Below, one piece after another: positions 1-6,398 of a stretch of DNA of 6,922 nucleotides. The notes under the pieces were generated by a model, which saw only the letters and a program-made list of their open reading frames with translations, was not told the origin of the DNA and did not search any database. How positions within the stretch are numbered: position 1 is the first letter of the stretch; each line of letters starts with the position of its first letter. Source of the DNA: Clostridiales bacterium (lineage in GTDB: Bacteria; Bacillota; Clostridia; Oscillospirales; Oscillospiraceae); assembly GCA_019418625.1 (NCBI GenBank), contig DYBL01000024.1, positions 1-6,922 of the forward strand, in the 5' to 3' direction. The translations under genes and the position numbers were made by a program.

Positions 1-633
1 GGGCGGACGGGTGATGGGATGGGAGTCCGGGCCAAGGTATCCGGCGTTTTTGCGCTCGGCGATCATACCGTCGATGACGCCGGCGTTTTCGCAGTGGACG
101 CCGCAAATGCCGCCCAGGCGCCGCAGCTCTTTCAATGCCCAGTACATGTCCCGGTCGCCGATCATCATGGCGGGATAGGTCATGTACATCTTGAAAGAGG
201 ACACGCCCTGGGCGAACATATCCGGGAGTTCCGCCCGGATGGATTCGTTCCAGTCGTCGATGGTCATGTGGAAGCCGTAGTCGCAGAAGGTCTTTCCGTC
301 GGCCTTGCGGTGCCAGAGGCTTAGCCCCTGGTGCAGGCTCTCGCCCTTGTTGGGGCAGGCAAAGTCGATGACCGTGGTGGTGCCGCCCTTGAGCGCGGCA
401 CGGCTGCCGGAGTAAAAGTCGTCGGCGGTGGTGGTGCCGGCCACGTCCAGATCAAAGTGGGTGTGGGCGTCGATAAAGCCGGGGAACAGCAAACAGCCGG
501 TCACGTCCACCACTTGGTCCGCGCCGCCTACCCGGCGCCCAACCTGGAGGATCTTCTCCCCCTCCAGCAGCACGTCCGCCCGCTTCACGCCGCTGCCGGT
601 GACCACGCTGCCGCCCTTGAGCAGAGTTTTCAT
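1..633 (-). CDS. hydA: Dihydropyrimidinase / D-hydantoinase, N-terminal part (cut by window edge)
   Basis: This cyclic-amidohydrolase enzyme would open the ring of 5,6-dihydropyrimidines or hydantoins (the reductive pyrimidine breakdown step giving N-carbamoyl-beta-amino acids) using a binuclear metal centre in the cytoplasm. The first 211 residues are visible and the frame stays open to the left edge; family members are about 460 residues, so more than half is missing. Seen: the metal-binding DAHTHFD motif (His57, His59), GGTTTVIDF at 83-91, SSFKMYMTYP at 145-154 whose Lys148 matches the carboxylated bridging lysine, and His180 in VHCEN. The ADDFYSGSRAAL and CDYGFHM segments are typical of dihydropyrimidinases rather than dihydroorotases or allantoinases. 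The ATG at 631-633 is preceded by GAGGAG about ten bases upstream. It is transcribed away from the nucleotidase gene. Exact substrate cannot be settled from half a protein; family assignment is firm. Confidence 0.9.
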   Translation of the reverse strand, partial: MKTLLKGGSVVTGSGVKRADVLLEGEKILQVGRRVGGADQVVDVTGCLLFPGFIDAHTHFDLDVAGTTTADDFYSGSRAALKGGTTTVIDFACPNKGESLHQGLSLWHRKADGKTFCDYGFHMTIDDWNESIRAELPDMFAQGVSSFKMYMTYPAMMIGDRDMYWALKELRRLGGICGVHCENAGVIDGMIAERKNAGYLGPDSHPITRPP

Positions 634-665
634 GCCTCATTCGCTCCTCTCGTTGAATTGATGCC

Positions 666-694
666 AGTATAGCACCCGCCGCGCCGGATTTCCA
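666..694 (-). promoter_or_regulatory. Probable sigma-A promoter for the dihydropyrimidinase gene
   Basis: Read on the minus strand, TGGAAA (689-694, four of six matches to the -35 consensus) is followed after exactly 17 bases by TATACT (666-671, five of six matches to the -10). The predicted transcript would start near 659 and carry a leader of about 25 bases before the ATG at 633. Inferred from consensus match and placement only. Confidence 0.55.
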
Positions 695-745
695 CCCCTC
701 CCTGACAAGTGGAAAAATTCACAAAAAACTTCTGTTAAATTTTCT

Positions 746-769
746 CACCGGGCGGGAAAAGCCCGTGTG
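746..769. repeat. Small imperfect inverted repeat upstream of the nucleotidase promoter
   Basis: CACCGGGC (746-753) and GCCCG-T-GTG (761-769) can pair around the 7-base spacer GGGAAAA, with one unpaired T. It lies just upstream of the nucleotidase -10 hexamer, covering the place where a -35 box would be, so a regulator-binding site is possible. There is no T-run after it on the plus strand, so a terminator is unlikely. It may be chance in GC-rich DNA. Confidence 0.25.
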
Positions 770-785
770 CTTTCCGAAGAGAGTG

Positions 786-794
786 TGATATACT
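786..794 (+). promoter_or_regulatory. Probable extended -10 promoter for the nucleotidase gene
   Basis: TGATATACT contains the extended -10 form TG-N-TATACT (hexamer 789-794, five of six consensus matches). At 17 bases upstream the hexamer TGTGCT is a poor -35, as often seen with extended -10 promoters. Transcription would start near 801, giving a leader of about 45 bases that includes the AAGGAGG ribosome binding site at 832-838. Confidence 0.55.
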
Positions 795-845
795 GCAAAT
801 ACAAGAGCGCGGATGAACTGCGCACAAAACGAAGGAGGTTCAAGA

Positions 846-2969
846 ATGAAAAGGAAAGTTCTGTCTTTGTTCCTGGTCGTGGCCATGGTGCTCTCCCTGG
901 GCATCGCGGTCTCTGCCGCGGAACCGGCCGATGACCTCAGCGGCGCTGTGGTGATCCTGCATACCAACGATGTGCACGGCGCCATCGACGGCTACGCCAA
1001 GGCTGCGGCGCTGAAAAAGACCTATGAGGACATGGGCGCCTATGTGCTGCTGATGGACGCCGGCGATTTCAGCCAGGGCGATCCCACCGTCAGCGCCAGC
1101 CAGGGCGCCACGGCCGTGGAGCTGATGAACCTGGCGGGCTATGATCTGGCTGCGCCCGGCAACCACGAGTTCGACTATGGCTATCAGAACCTCAGCACTC
1201 TGGCGGGCGAGGCGGAGTTCCCCATCGTGGCGGCCAACGTGCTCTATAACGGCAAGACCGCCTTTGAGGACAATGTGACCTTCACCGCTCCCGACGGCAC
1301 CAAGATCGGCGTGTTCGGTCTGGATACCCCGGAGACGGCCACCAAGGCCCATCCCGCCAAGATCCAGGGCGTTACCTTCCTCTCCGGCGACGAGCTGGTG
1401 GAGTGCGCCCAGGAGCAGGTGGATGCGCTGGAGGCCGAGGGCTGCGACGTGGTCGTGTGCCTGGGCCACCTGGGCATCGACGAGGAGTCCACGGGCAACC
1501 GCTCTGTGGATCTGCTGGAGAAGGTGGACGGCATCGACCTGTTCATCGACGGCCATTCTCACTCCACCATGAGCGACATCGCCGCCCTGACCGGTGAGGA
1601 CTGCATGGTGGGCGATACTATCGTCACCTCCACCGGCACCAAGTTCGAAAACATCGGCCTGGTGGTCATCGCCGACGGCCAGCTGGAGGCTACGCTGATC
1701 CCCACCGCCGATATCACCGTCACCCCCGACAAGACCGTTTCCGACCGTGCTGCCGCCATCCAGAAGGAGATCGACGACGACTACGGCACCGTGTTCGCCA
1801 AGACCGAGGTGGCGCTGGACGGTGAAAAGGCCAACGTTCGTACCGGCGAGACCAACCTGGGCAACCTGATCGCCGACGCTCTGGTCTGGGGCGCTGAGGA
1901 AACCGGCGAGCAGGTGGACGCGGCCGTCACCAACGGCGGCGGCATCCGTGCTTCCATCGCCGCGGGCGACATCACCAAGAAGGATATCAACACCGTGCTG
2001 CCCTTCGGCAACACATTGAGCATCGTCAAGGTCACCGGCGCGGAGCTGCTGGAGGCCCTGGAGGCATCCACCTACTGCACGCCCGAGTCCATCGGCGGCT
2101 TCCCCCAGGTCAGCGGCATCGAATTTACCGTCAACGCCGCCAAGGCCTATGACCAGGGCGAGCTGTATCCCGGCTCCACCTACTATGCCCCCAAGAGCAT
2201 CAATCGTGTGAGCATCCAGACCGTGGGCGGCAAGGCGTTTGATCCCAAGGCCACCTACACCATCGCCACCAACGACTTTATGGCCGCGGGCGGCGACACC
2301 TACTATGCCTTCAGCGCTGCCACCGTCAACTATGACCTGGGCCTCGCCATGGACGAGGTGGTCATGGACTACATCACCGACGAGCTGGGCGGCACGGTCA
2401 CCGCCAAGGATTACGGCGCTGCCCAGGGCCGCATCACCATCCAGGGCGTCAATCCCTTCACGGATGTGACTTCTGCCTCTCCCTACTATGAGGGCATCCT
2501 GTGGGCTGTGGACCAGGACATCACCAACGGCACCACCGCCACCACCTTCTCTCCCGCCAATCCCTGCACCCGCGCCCAGATCGTGACGTTCCTGTGGCGT
2601 GCCGCCGGCAGCCCGGAGCCTACTGTCACCGAGCAGCAGTATACGGACGTGACCAATACCAACGCCTATTATTACAAGGCCCTGCTGTGGGCTGCGGAGC
2701 AGAAGATGGAGACCGGCGAGACCTTCCGCCCGGATGATCCCTGCACCCGCCTGGAGGCCGTGTACTTCATGTGGTGTGCCGCCGGCAGCCCGGAGACGGA
2801 GGCCGACCTGCCCTTCACGGATGTGGCGGCAGAGAGCGATGACTGCGTGGCATGGGCTGTGGAAAAGGGTGTGACCAACGGTACCACCGCTACCACCTTC
2901 TCTCCCGACAACTCCTGCACCCGCGGACAGATCGCGACCTTCCTCTATCGCGCGGCCAACGCCGCCTGA
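846..2969 (+). CDS. Secreted 5'-nucleotidase-family enzyme with three C-terminal SLH repeats
   Basis: This 707-residue UshA/5'-nucleotidase-family protein probably removes phosphate from external nucleotides (AMP-type or related substrates). Residues 1-25 form a signal peptide (MKRK, a hydrophobic core, cleavage near VSAAE). The metallophosphoesterase domain (about 34-285) keeps the expected metal and catalytic residues: Asp42 and His44 in NDVHG, Asp74 in GDFSQG, Asn106-His107 and Asp110 in GNHEFDYG, His208, His237 and His239. The C-terminal nucleotidase domain (about 315-533) has TNLGNLIAD (336-344), NGGGIR (363-368), Phe419 and NDFMAAGGD (476-484), which match the base-stacking phenylalanines and substrate loop. 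SLH repeats follow at about 535-590, 598-648 and 655-704 and should bind cell-wall polysaccharide. AAGGAGG at 832-838, seven bases before ATG 846, fixes the start; an in-frame ATG at 813 has no such site. Monocistronic: own promoter and terminator. Substrate choice (nucleoside 5'-phosphate, cyclic phosphate or UDP-sugar) is not determined. Confidence 0.93.
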   Translation: MKRKVLSLFLVVAMVLSLGIAVSAAEPADDLSGAVVILHTNDVHGAIDGYAKAAALKKTYEDMGAYVLLMDAGDFSQGDPTVSASQGATAVELMNLAGYDLAAPGNHEFDYGYQNLSTLAGEAEFPIVAANVLYNGKTAFEDNVTFTAPDGTKIGVFGLDTPETATKAHPAKIQGVTFLSGDELVECAQEQVDALEAEGCDVVVCLGHLGIDEESTGNRSVDLLEKVDGIDLFIDGHSHSTMSDIAALTGEDCMVGDTIVTSTGTKFENIGLVVIADGQLEATLIPTADITVTPDKTVSDRAAAIQKEIDDDYGTVFAKTEVALDGEKANVRTGETNLGNLIADALVWGAEETGEQVDAAVTNGGGIRASIAAGDITKKDINTVLPFGNTLSIVKVTGAELLEALEASTYCTPESIGGFPQVSGIEFTVNAAKAYDQGELYPGSTYYAPKSINRVSIQTVGGKAFDPKATYTIATNDFMAAGGDTYYAFSAATVNYDLGLAMDEVVMDYITDELGGTVTAKDYGAAQGRITIQGVNPFTDVTSASPYYEGILWAVDQDITNGTTATTFSPANPCTRAQIVTFLWRAAGSPEPTVTEQQYTDVTNTNAYYYKALLWAAEQKMETGETFRPDDPCTRLEAVYFMWCAAGSPETEADLPFTDVAAESDDCVAWAVEKGVTNGTTATTFSPDNSCTRGQIATFLYRAANAA
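2448..2957 (+). repeat. Three SLH repeats within the nucleotidase gene
   Basis: The C-terminal 170 codons encode three SLH units. Units 1 and 3 share the peptide TNGTTATTFSP and are close at DNA level: 2523-2556 and 2874-2907 differ only at a few synonymous third positions. Units 1 and 2 share an identical 18-base stretch (2601-2618 and 2778-2795) coding AAGSPE. Unit 2 is the most divergent, with TRLE in place of TRAQ/TRGQ and a shortened METGETFRPD loop. The pattern fits internal duplication followed by drift. Confidence 0.8.
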
Positions 2970-2992
2970 GGGCTTCCTGACAACCGAACCCC

Positions 2993-3026
2993 AAAAAAAG
3001 CACGCCGCATTTGCGGCGTGCTTTTT
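2993..3026 (+). terminator. Intrinsic terminator of the nucleotidase gene (may work both ways)
   Basis: A perfect 9-base-pair stem, GCACGCCGC (3000-3008) and GCGGCGTGC (3013-3021), with loop ATTT, is followed by TTTTT (3022-3026). It lies about 30 bases after the nucleotidase stop codon. The upstream arm is preceded by seven A residues (2993-2999), so the minus-strand transcript would also have a T-run, and the element could act as a second stop for proC transcription. Confidence 0.9.
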
Positions 3027-3044
3027 CCTTAGAACAAACGTTAT

Positions 3045-3079
3045 AAAAAGCCATGCGCCGGACCGCGGTCCGGCGCATG
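3045..3079 (-). terminator. Intrinsic terminator of the proline operon, built on a 28-base palindrome
   Basis: Positions 3052-3079 are a perfect 28-base palindrome (arms beginning CATGCGCCGGAC, centre CGCG). On the minus strand, starting about 18 bases after the proC stop codon, it is followed by GCTTTTTA, giving a 12-base-pair GC-rich stem, a 4-base loop and a T-run. On the plus strand the palindrome is followed by CCTGATG with no T-run, so it should act only for the proC side. Confidence 0.88.
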
Positions 3080-3097
3080 CCTGATGAGAATGAGATC

Positions 3098-3901
3098 TTA
3101 TTTTCCCAAAGAGGCACTCTTTTCGCACGCGGCGATGACCGCCTCCATAACGGCGCTGCGGAAGCCGTTCTTTTCCAGCGTCCGCACACCCTGAATGGTG
3201 GAGCCGCCGGGGGAGCAGACAGCGTCCTTCAGCGCGCCGGGATGGCTGCCGGACTCCAGCACCAGCCGGGCGGAGCCCACCACCATCTGGGCGGCAAATT
3301 CCATGGCCGCCGCGCGGGGCAGTCCGCAGGCCACGCCGCCGTCCGCCAGGGCCTCGATGAACAGGTCCACAAAGGCGGGGCCGCAGCCGGACACGGCAGA
3401 GCCCACGTCCATCTGGCTTTCGGGGATGGCAGCGAAGCGCCCGGCTCCGGCCATGGAGTCCAAAAACTCCTTTTCCTCCGTCTTGGTGACGCCCTTGCCG
3501 CAGGTGTAGAGGATCATGCCCTCGCCGATGGCGGAGGGGGTGTTGGGCATGATGCGGATCACAGGATACTCGCCGCCGGCCATCCGGGCGATGTCCTCCA
3601 GGGAGAGGCCGGCCGCCATGGAGACCAGCACGAAGCGGGTCTCCCGCTGTTTAAGGACAGGGGCGATCTCGGAGAGCATGTCGGCCATCATCTGGGGCTT
3701 GACGCCCAGGAAGATAAAGTCGGCGCTCTGGGCGATGGCCGCATTGTCCGCCACACGGCATTCCAGCTCAGCTGCCAGAGCCTGGGCCTTTTCCATGGTG
3801 CGGTTGGCGAGGAAAACCTCGTCGCTGGGCACACGCCGGCATACGGCCCGGGCCAGTGCCCCGCCCATATTGCCGGTTCCGATAAATCCAAAAGTAGCCA
3901 T
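3098..3901 (-). CDS. proC: Pyrroline-5-carboxylate reductase
   Basis: ProC carries out the last step of proline synthesis: NAD(P)H-dependent reduction of 1-pyrroline-5-carboxylate to L-proline in the cytoplasm. The 267-residue length is normal for the family. Seen: the N-terminal Rossmann nucleotide-binding motif GFIGTGNMGGA (5-15), GVKPQ (66-70), MPNTP (118-122), SGCGPAF (171-177, usually SGSGPAY) and the family signature around CSPGGSTIQGVRTLE (229-243). The ATG at 3899-3901 is preceded by the modest site AAAGGGAA (3911-3918), weaker than the TAAGGAGG sites upstream in the same operon. It is the last gene of the proB-proA-(membrane protein)-proC cluster, 31 bases after the membrane-protein gene, and is followed by a strong intrinsic terminator. 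Function is considered secure from motifs plus the neighbouring proB and proA. Confidence 0.96.
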   Translation of the reverse strand: MATFGFIGTGNMGGALARAVCRRVPSDEVFLANRTMEKAQALAAELECRVADNAAIAQSADFIFLGVKPQMMADMLSEIAPVLKQRETRFVLVSMAAGLSLEDIARMAGGEYPVIRIMPNTPSAIGEGMILYTCGKGVTKTEEKEFLDSMAGAGRFAAIPESQMDVGSAVSGCGPAFVDLFIEALADGGVACGLPRAAAMEFAAQMVVGSARLVLESGSHPGALKDAVCSPGGSTIQGVRTLEKNGFRSAVMEAVIAACEKSASLGK

Positions 3902-3932
3902 AATTTCACATTCCCTTTCGTTTGATGGATCT

Positions 3933-4274
3933 TTACTGGGGCGGTTCCGCTTTGGACGGGGCCGCTTTTTCTCTGGCAGCCTGCCGGGCCGCCTTGTCCC
4001 GCAGGAGCTTTCTGCGGCTGCGCAGGGCCTCGATGGCGCCCCAGGCGGCCACAGCCAGATACAGCGCGCAGGGAAGGTAGAGCTGGATCAGCTCCCGTCC
4101 TGCGTCCGGATTGCCGTTTGCGCGCTGGAACAGGATGAAAAGCACCATGGACGCGATGCCGCACACCGTGGTGCAAGCGCCCAAAAGCAGATTGATCCTG
4201 CCGGGCTTGCGGGTGAGCAGCAGGAAAAACAGCAGCAGTGTGATGACGCTCATGGCGATGACTTGAAACAGCAT
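3933..4274 (-). CDS. Small three-helix membrane protein of unknown function inside the proline operon
   Basis: I do not recognise a family for this 113-residue protein. It shows three likely membrane segments at about 2-20, 28-50 and 62-84, then a charged tail (85-113) rich in Arg, Lys and Ala (RSRRKLLRDKAARQAAREKAA) ending in Pro-rich residues. Positive charges in the first loop (TRKPGR, 21-26) and in the tail predict the N-terminus outside and the tail in the cytoplasm. The gene is real by context: TAAGGAGG (4282-4289) sits seven bases before ATG 4274, and the TAA is also the stop codon of proA, so translation is probably coupled to proA. It is followed 31 bases later by proC. A role linked to proline is only guessed from the location; it is too small for a typical transporter. 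It could equally be an unrelated passenger gene. Confidence 0.85.
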   Translation of the reverse strand: MLFQVIAMSVITLLLFFLLLTRKPGRINLLLGACTTVCGIASMVLFILFQRANGNPDAGRELIQLYLPCALYLAVAAWGAIEALRSRRKLLRDKAARQAAREKAAPSKAEPPQ

Positions 4275-4281
4275 GCGCCCG

Positions 4282-4289
4282 CCTCCTTA
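4282..4289 (-). promoter_or_regulatory. Stop/ribosome-binding-site overlap between proA and the membrane-protein gene
   Basis: On the minus strand TAAGGAGG serves as both the proA stop codon (TAA, 4287-4289) and the Shine-Dalgarno site of the next gene, seven bases before its ATG. Only 12 bases separate stop and start, suggesting that ribosomes ending proA restart directly. Confidence 0.85.
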
Positions 4290-5534
4290 TCGTACCTGGC
4301 CCTCGCCGTAGATGACGTATTTGCAGCTGGTGAGCTCCTCCAGACCCATGGGGCCCCGGGCGTGCATTTTCTGGGTGGAGATGCCGATCTCCGCGCCAAG
4401 GCCGAACTCGCCGCCGTCGGTGAAGCGGGTGGAGGCGTTGACATACACCGCCGCCGCGTCCACTTCGTTCAAAAACCGCTGGGCCTTGAAGTAGTTTTTC
4501 GTGATGATGGCCTCAGAGTGGCCGCTGCCGTGGGCAGCAATGAAGTCCATGGCCTCGTCCATGGAACCCACGGTCCGCACGGCCAGAATGTAGTCGTCGT
4601 ACTCGGCGTCCCAGTCGGCCTCCGATGCTGCCACAGCGGCCGACCCCAGCAGGGACAGGGCCTCGGCGTCGCAGCGCAGCTCCACCTGCTTTTGCGCCAG
4701 CAGGGGCAGGGCACGCTTCCAGAAGTCCGCCGCGATGTCCCGGTGCACCAGCACGCACTCTACGGCGTTGCACACGGAGGGACGGGAGCACTTGGCATTG
4801 TAGAGAATGTCCGCACCCATGTCCAGGTCGGCCTCATCGTCGATGTAGACGTGACAAACGCCCTCGCCGGTGCGGATGACGGGAACGCTGGCCTCCCTGG
4901 CCACGGCCCGGATGAGCCCGGCGCCGCCCCGGGGGATCAGCACGTCCACATACCCATCCAGATGCATCAGCTCGTTTGCGGTCTCATGGCTGGTGTCCTG
5001 CACCAGCGAGATACAGTCTGCGGGCAGGCCCGCCTCCTCCAGCGCCCGGCGCATGAGCTCCGCGGCGCAGCGGTTGGAGCGGATGGCCTCCTTGCCGCCC
5101 CGGAGGATGCACACGTTGCCGGACTTGAGGCACAGCGCCGCCGCGTCCACGGTGACGTTGGGCCGGGCCTCGAAGATAATGGCGATGACGCCCAGAGGCA
5201 CCCGCCGCCGTCCGATGATGAGGCCGTTGGGCCGCGTCTCCATTTTGTCCACCCGGCCGATGGGGTCGGGGAGAGCTGCCACCTGGCGCACGCCGTCCAC
5301 AATGCCGGCGATGCGCTCCGGCGTCAGGGTCAGCCGGTCCAGCATGGCCGGACGCATGCCGGCTTCTTTGGCGGCGGCCACGTCCTGCGCGTTGGCCGCG
5401 AGCCACGCCTCCTGATGCTCGGTCAGTACCCGGGCGATGGCCTCCAACGCCGCGTTTTTCCGGGCGGTGCCGGCGGTGGAAAGGGTGCGCGCAGCCGCCT
5501 TGGCCGCGGCGCCCTGGGTCTGCAGTGTGGTCAT
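4287..5534 (-). CDS. proA: Glutamate-5-semialdehyde dehydrogenase (gamma-glutamyl phosphate reductase)
   Basis: ProA is the second enzyme of proline synthesis: it reduces gamma-glutamyl 5-phosphate, made by ProB, to glutamate 5-semialdehyde with NADPH; the product cyclises to pyrroline-5-carboxylate for ProC. The 415-residue length is typical. Seen: the aldehyde-dehydrogenase-type fold motifs PLGVIAIIFEARPNVTVDAA (113-132), LRGGKEA (144-150), the catalytic cysteine Cys255 in RPSVCNA, and the conserved C-terminal block AAVYVNASTRFTDGGEFGLG (361-380) continuing to HARGPMGLEELTSCKY. The start ATG at 5532-5534 has TAAGGAGG seven bases upstream, whose TAA is the proB stop codon, so proB and proA are probably translated in a coupled way. 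This fits the known idea that the unstable phosphate intermediate passes directly from ProB to ProA. Confidence 0.97.
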   Translation of the reverse strand: MTTLQTQGAAAKAAARTLSTAGTARKNAALEAIARVLTEHQEAWLAANAQDVAAAKEAGMRPAMLDRLTLTPERIAGIVDGVRQVAALPDPIGRVDKMETRPNGLIIGRRRVPLGVIAIIFEARPNVTVDAAALCLKSGNVCILRGGKEAIRSNRCAAELMRRALEEAGLPADCISLVQDTSHETANELMHLDGYVDVLIPRGGAGLIRAVAREASVPVIRTGEGVCHVYIDDEADLDMGADILYNAKCSRPSVCNAVECVLVHRDIAADFWKRALPLLAQKQVELRCDAEALSLLGSAAVAASEADWDAEYDDYILAVRTVGSMDEAMDFIAAHGSGHSEAIITKNYFKAQRFLNEVDAAAVYVNASTRFTDGGEFGLGAEIGISTQKMHARGPMGLEELTSCKYVIYGEGQVR

Positions 5535-5541
5535 GATCGTG

Positions 5542-5549
5542 CCTCCTTA
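5542..5549 (-). promoter_or_regulatory. Stop/ribosome-binding-site overlap between proB and proA
   Basis: On the minus strand TAAGGAGG combines the proB stop codon (TAA, 5547-5549) with the proA Shine-Dalgarno site, seven bases before the proA ATG; the stop-to-start gap is 12 bases. The arrangement is the same as at the next junction of the operon. Confidence 0.85.
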
Positions 5550-6347
5550 TCTCGCGGCCAAAAACCGCGTGCCGATGTCCGCGCCCTCCACGATGCCGTA
5601 GAGGTCCTCCGTGCGCTTGCCGTTGGTGATGACCATGTCGCACCCGGCGCCCATGGCGATGCCCGCGGCGGAGAGCTTGGTGGCCATGCCGCCGGTGCCC
5701 CGCCAGGAGCCCGCGCCGCCGGCCATCTCCAGGATCTGGGGCGTCAGCTCACGCACCTGGTGGATGAGCCGGGCGTCCGGGTGGGAGCGGGGATCGGCGT
5801 CGTAGAGCCCGTCAATGTCGCTGAGCAGCACCAGAAGGTCTGCCCGGCAGAGCTTTGCCACGATGGCGGAGAGGGTGTCGTTGTCGCCCAGGACCTTGTG
5901 GTGCCCGGTCTCGATCTCCGCCGAGGACACGGAGTCGTTTTCGTTGACGATGGGGATGGTGCCCATCTCCAGCAGTGCCGAGAACGTGCCGGACAGGTGC
6001 TCCGCCCGGTCGGGATCGTCCACGTCGTCCCCGGTGAGCAGGATCTGGGCCACCGTGCGGTTGTACTCGGAAAAGAGCTTGTCGTAAATATGCATCATAC
6101 GGCACTGGCCCACGGCGGCGGCCGCCTGCTTCATCCGCAGTTCACGGGGGCGCTCCGCAAGGCCCAGCTTGGCCGTACCCACGGCGATGGCGCCGGAGGT
6201 CACCAGAATGACCTCGTTGCCGGCCCCCTGGAGATCTGCCAGCGTGCGCACCAGGCGCTCCATGCTGCGCAGATCCAGAGCGCCGGAGTCGTGGGTGAGG
6301 GTGGAGGTGCCCACCTTTACTACGATACGCTGCTTGTTTTTCTTCAC
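5547..6347 (-). CDS. proB: Glutamate 5-kinase, short form without PUA domain
   Basis: ProB commits glutamate to proline synthesis by ATP-dependent phosphorylation of its side-chain carboxyl, and in this family it is usually the point of feedback inhibition by proline. The product is 266 residues from the chosen GTG start. Seen in an amino-acid-kinase fold: VVKVGTSTL (9-17), VTSGAIAVG (49-57), the glutamate-binding NENDSV (135-140) and GDNDTLSA (154-161), SDIDGLY (176-182), and the signature GTGGMATKLSAAGIAMGAG (217-235). The protein ends at the close of the kinase domain, so the roughly 100-residue C-terminal PUA domain of the E. coli-type enzyme is absent; PUA-less forms are known. GTG at 6345-6347 is chosen because AAGGAGG (6357-6363) lies nine bases upstream. 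An in-frame ATG at 6387-6389 would add 14 Arg-rich residues but has no ribosome binding site and sits at the predicted transcription start. First gene of the operon. Confidence 0.95.
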   Translation of the reverse strand: MKKNKQRIVVKVGTSTLTHDSGALDLRSMERLVRTLADLQGAGNEVILVTSGAIAVGTAKLGLAERPRELRMKQAAAAVGQCRMMHIYDKLFSEYNRTVAQILLTGDDVDDPDRAEHLSGTFSALLEMGTIPIVNENDSVSSAEIETGHHKVLGDNDTLSAIVAKLCRADLLVLLSDIDGLYDADPRSHPDARLIHQVRELTPQILEMAGGAGSWRGTGGMATKLSAAGIAMGAGCDMVITNGKRTEDLYGIVEGADIGTRFLAAR

Positions 6348-6356
6348 GCGCAAGAA

Positions 6357-6363
6357 CCTCCTT
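6357..6363 (-). promoter_or_regulatory. Ribosome binding site deciding the GTG start of proB
   Basis: AAGGAGG on the minus strand is nine bases from GTG (6345-6347) and only three from an in-frame TTG (6351-6353). The spacing favours GTG. After this start the protein reads MKKNKQRIVVKVG, the usual short lead into the kinase motif. Confidence 0.75.
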
Positions 6364-6398
6364 CTCCGGCAAAAACCGGGAATTTTCATCTATGATGC

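Noticed and set aside
452..640. Minus-strand frame starting at an ATG at 638-640, just before the dihydropyrimidinase start
   Set aside because: It is out of frame with the amidohydrolase, which shows family motifs throughout. The shifted translation is Arg/Gly-rich with no motif.
813..845. Upstream in-frame ATG that would lengthen the nucleotidase by 11 residues
   Set aside because: It has no ribosome binding site, would put AAGGAGG inside the coding sequence, and would spoil the signal peptide's normal MKRK start. ATG at 846 fits better.
840..3128. A 762-codon open frame on the minus strand, antisense to the nucleotidase
   Set aside because: It mirrors the coding strand of a clear gene in GC-rich DNA. 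Its translation is dominated by Gly, Ala, Val, His and Asp with no recognisable motif, and it has no suitable ribosome binding site.
6364..6380. CCGG-CAAAAA-CCGG repeat just upstream of the proB ribosome binding site, considered as a hairpin or riboswitch element
   Set aside because: Only four base pairs can form and the leader is too short for a known riboswitch or T-box; this is likely chance.
3516..6395. A 959-codon open frame on the plus strand across proC, the membrane protein, proA and proB
   Set aside because: Four well-supported minus-strand genes explain this DNA. The long frame crosses their boundaries, has low-complexity composition and no known domain; it results from codon bias at high GC.
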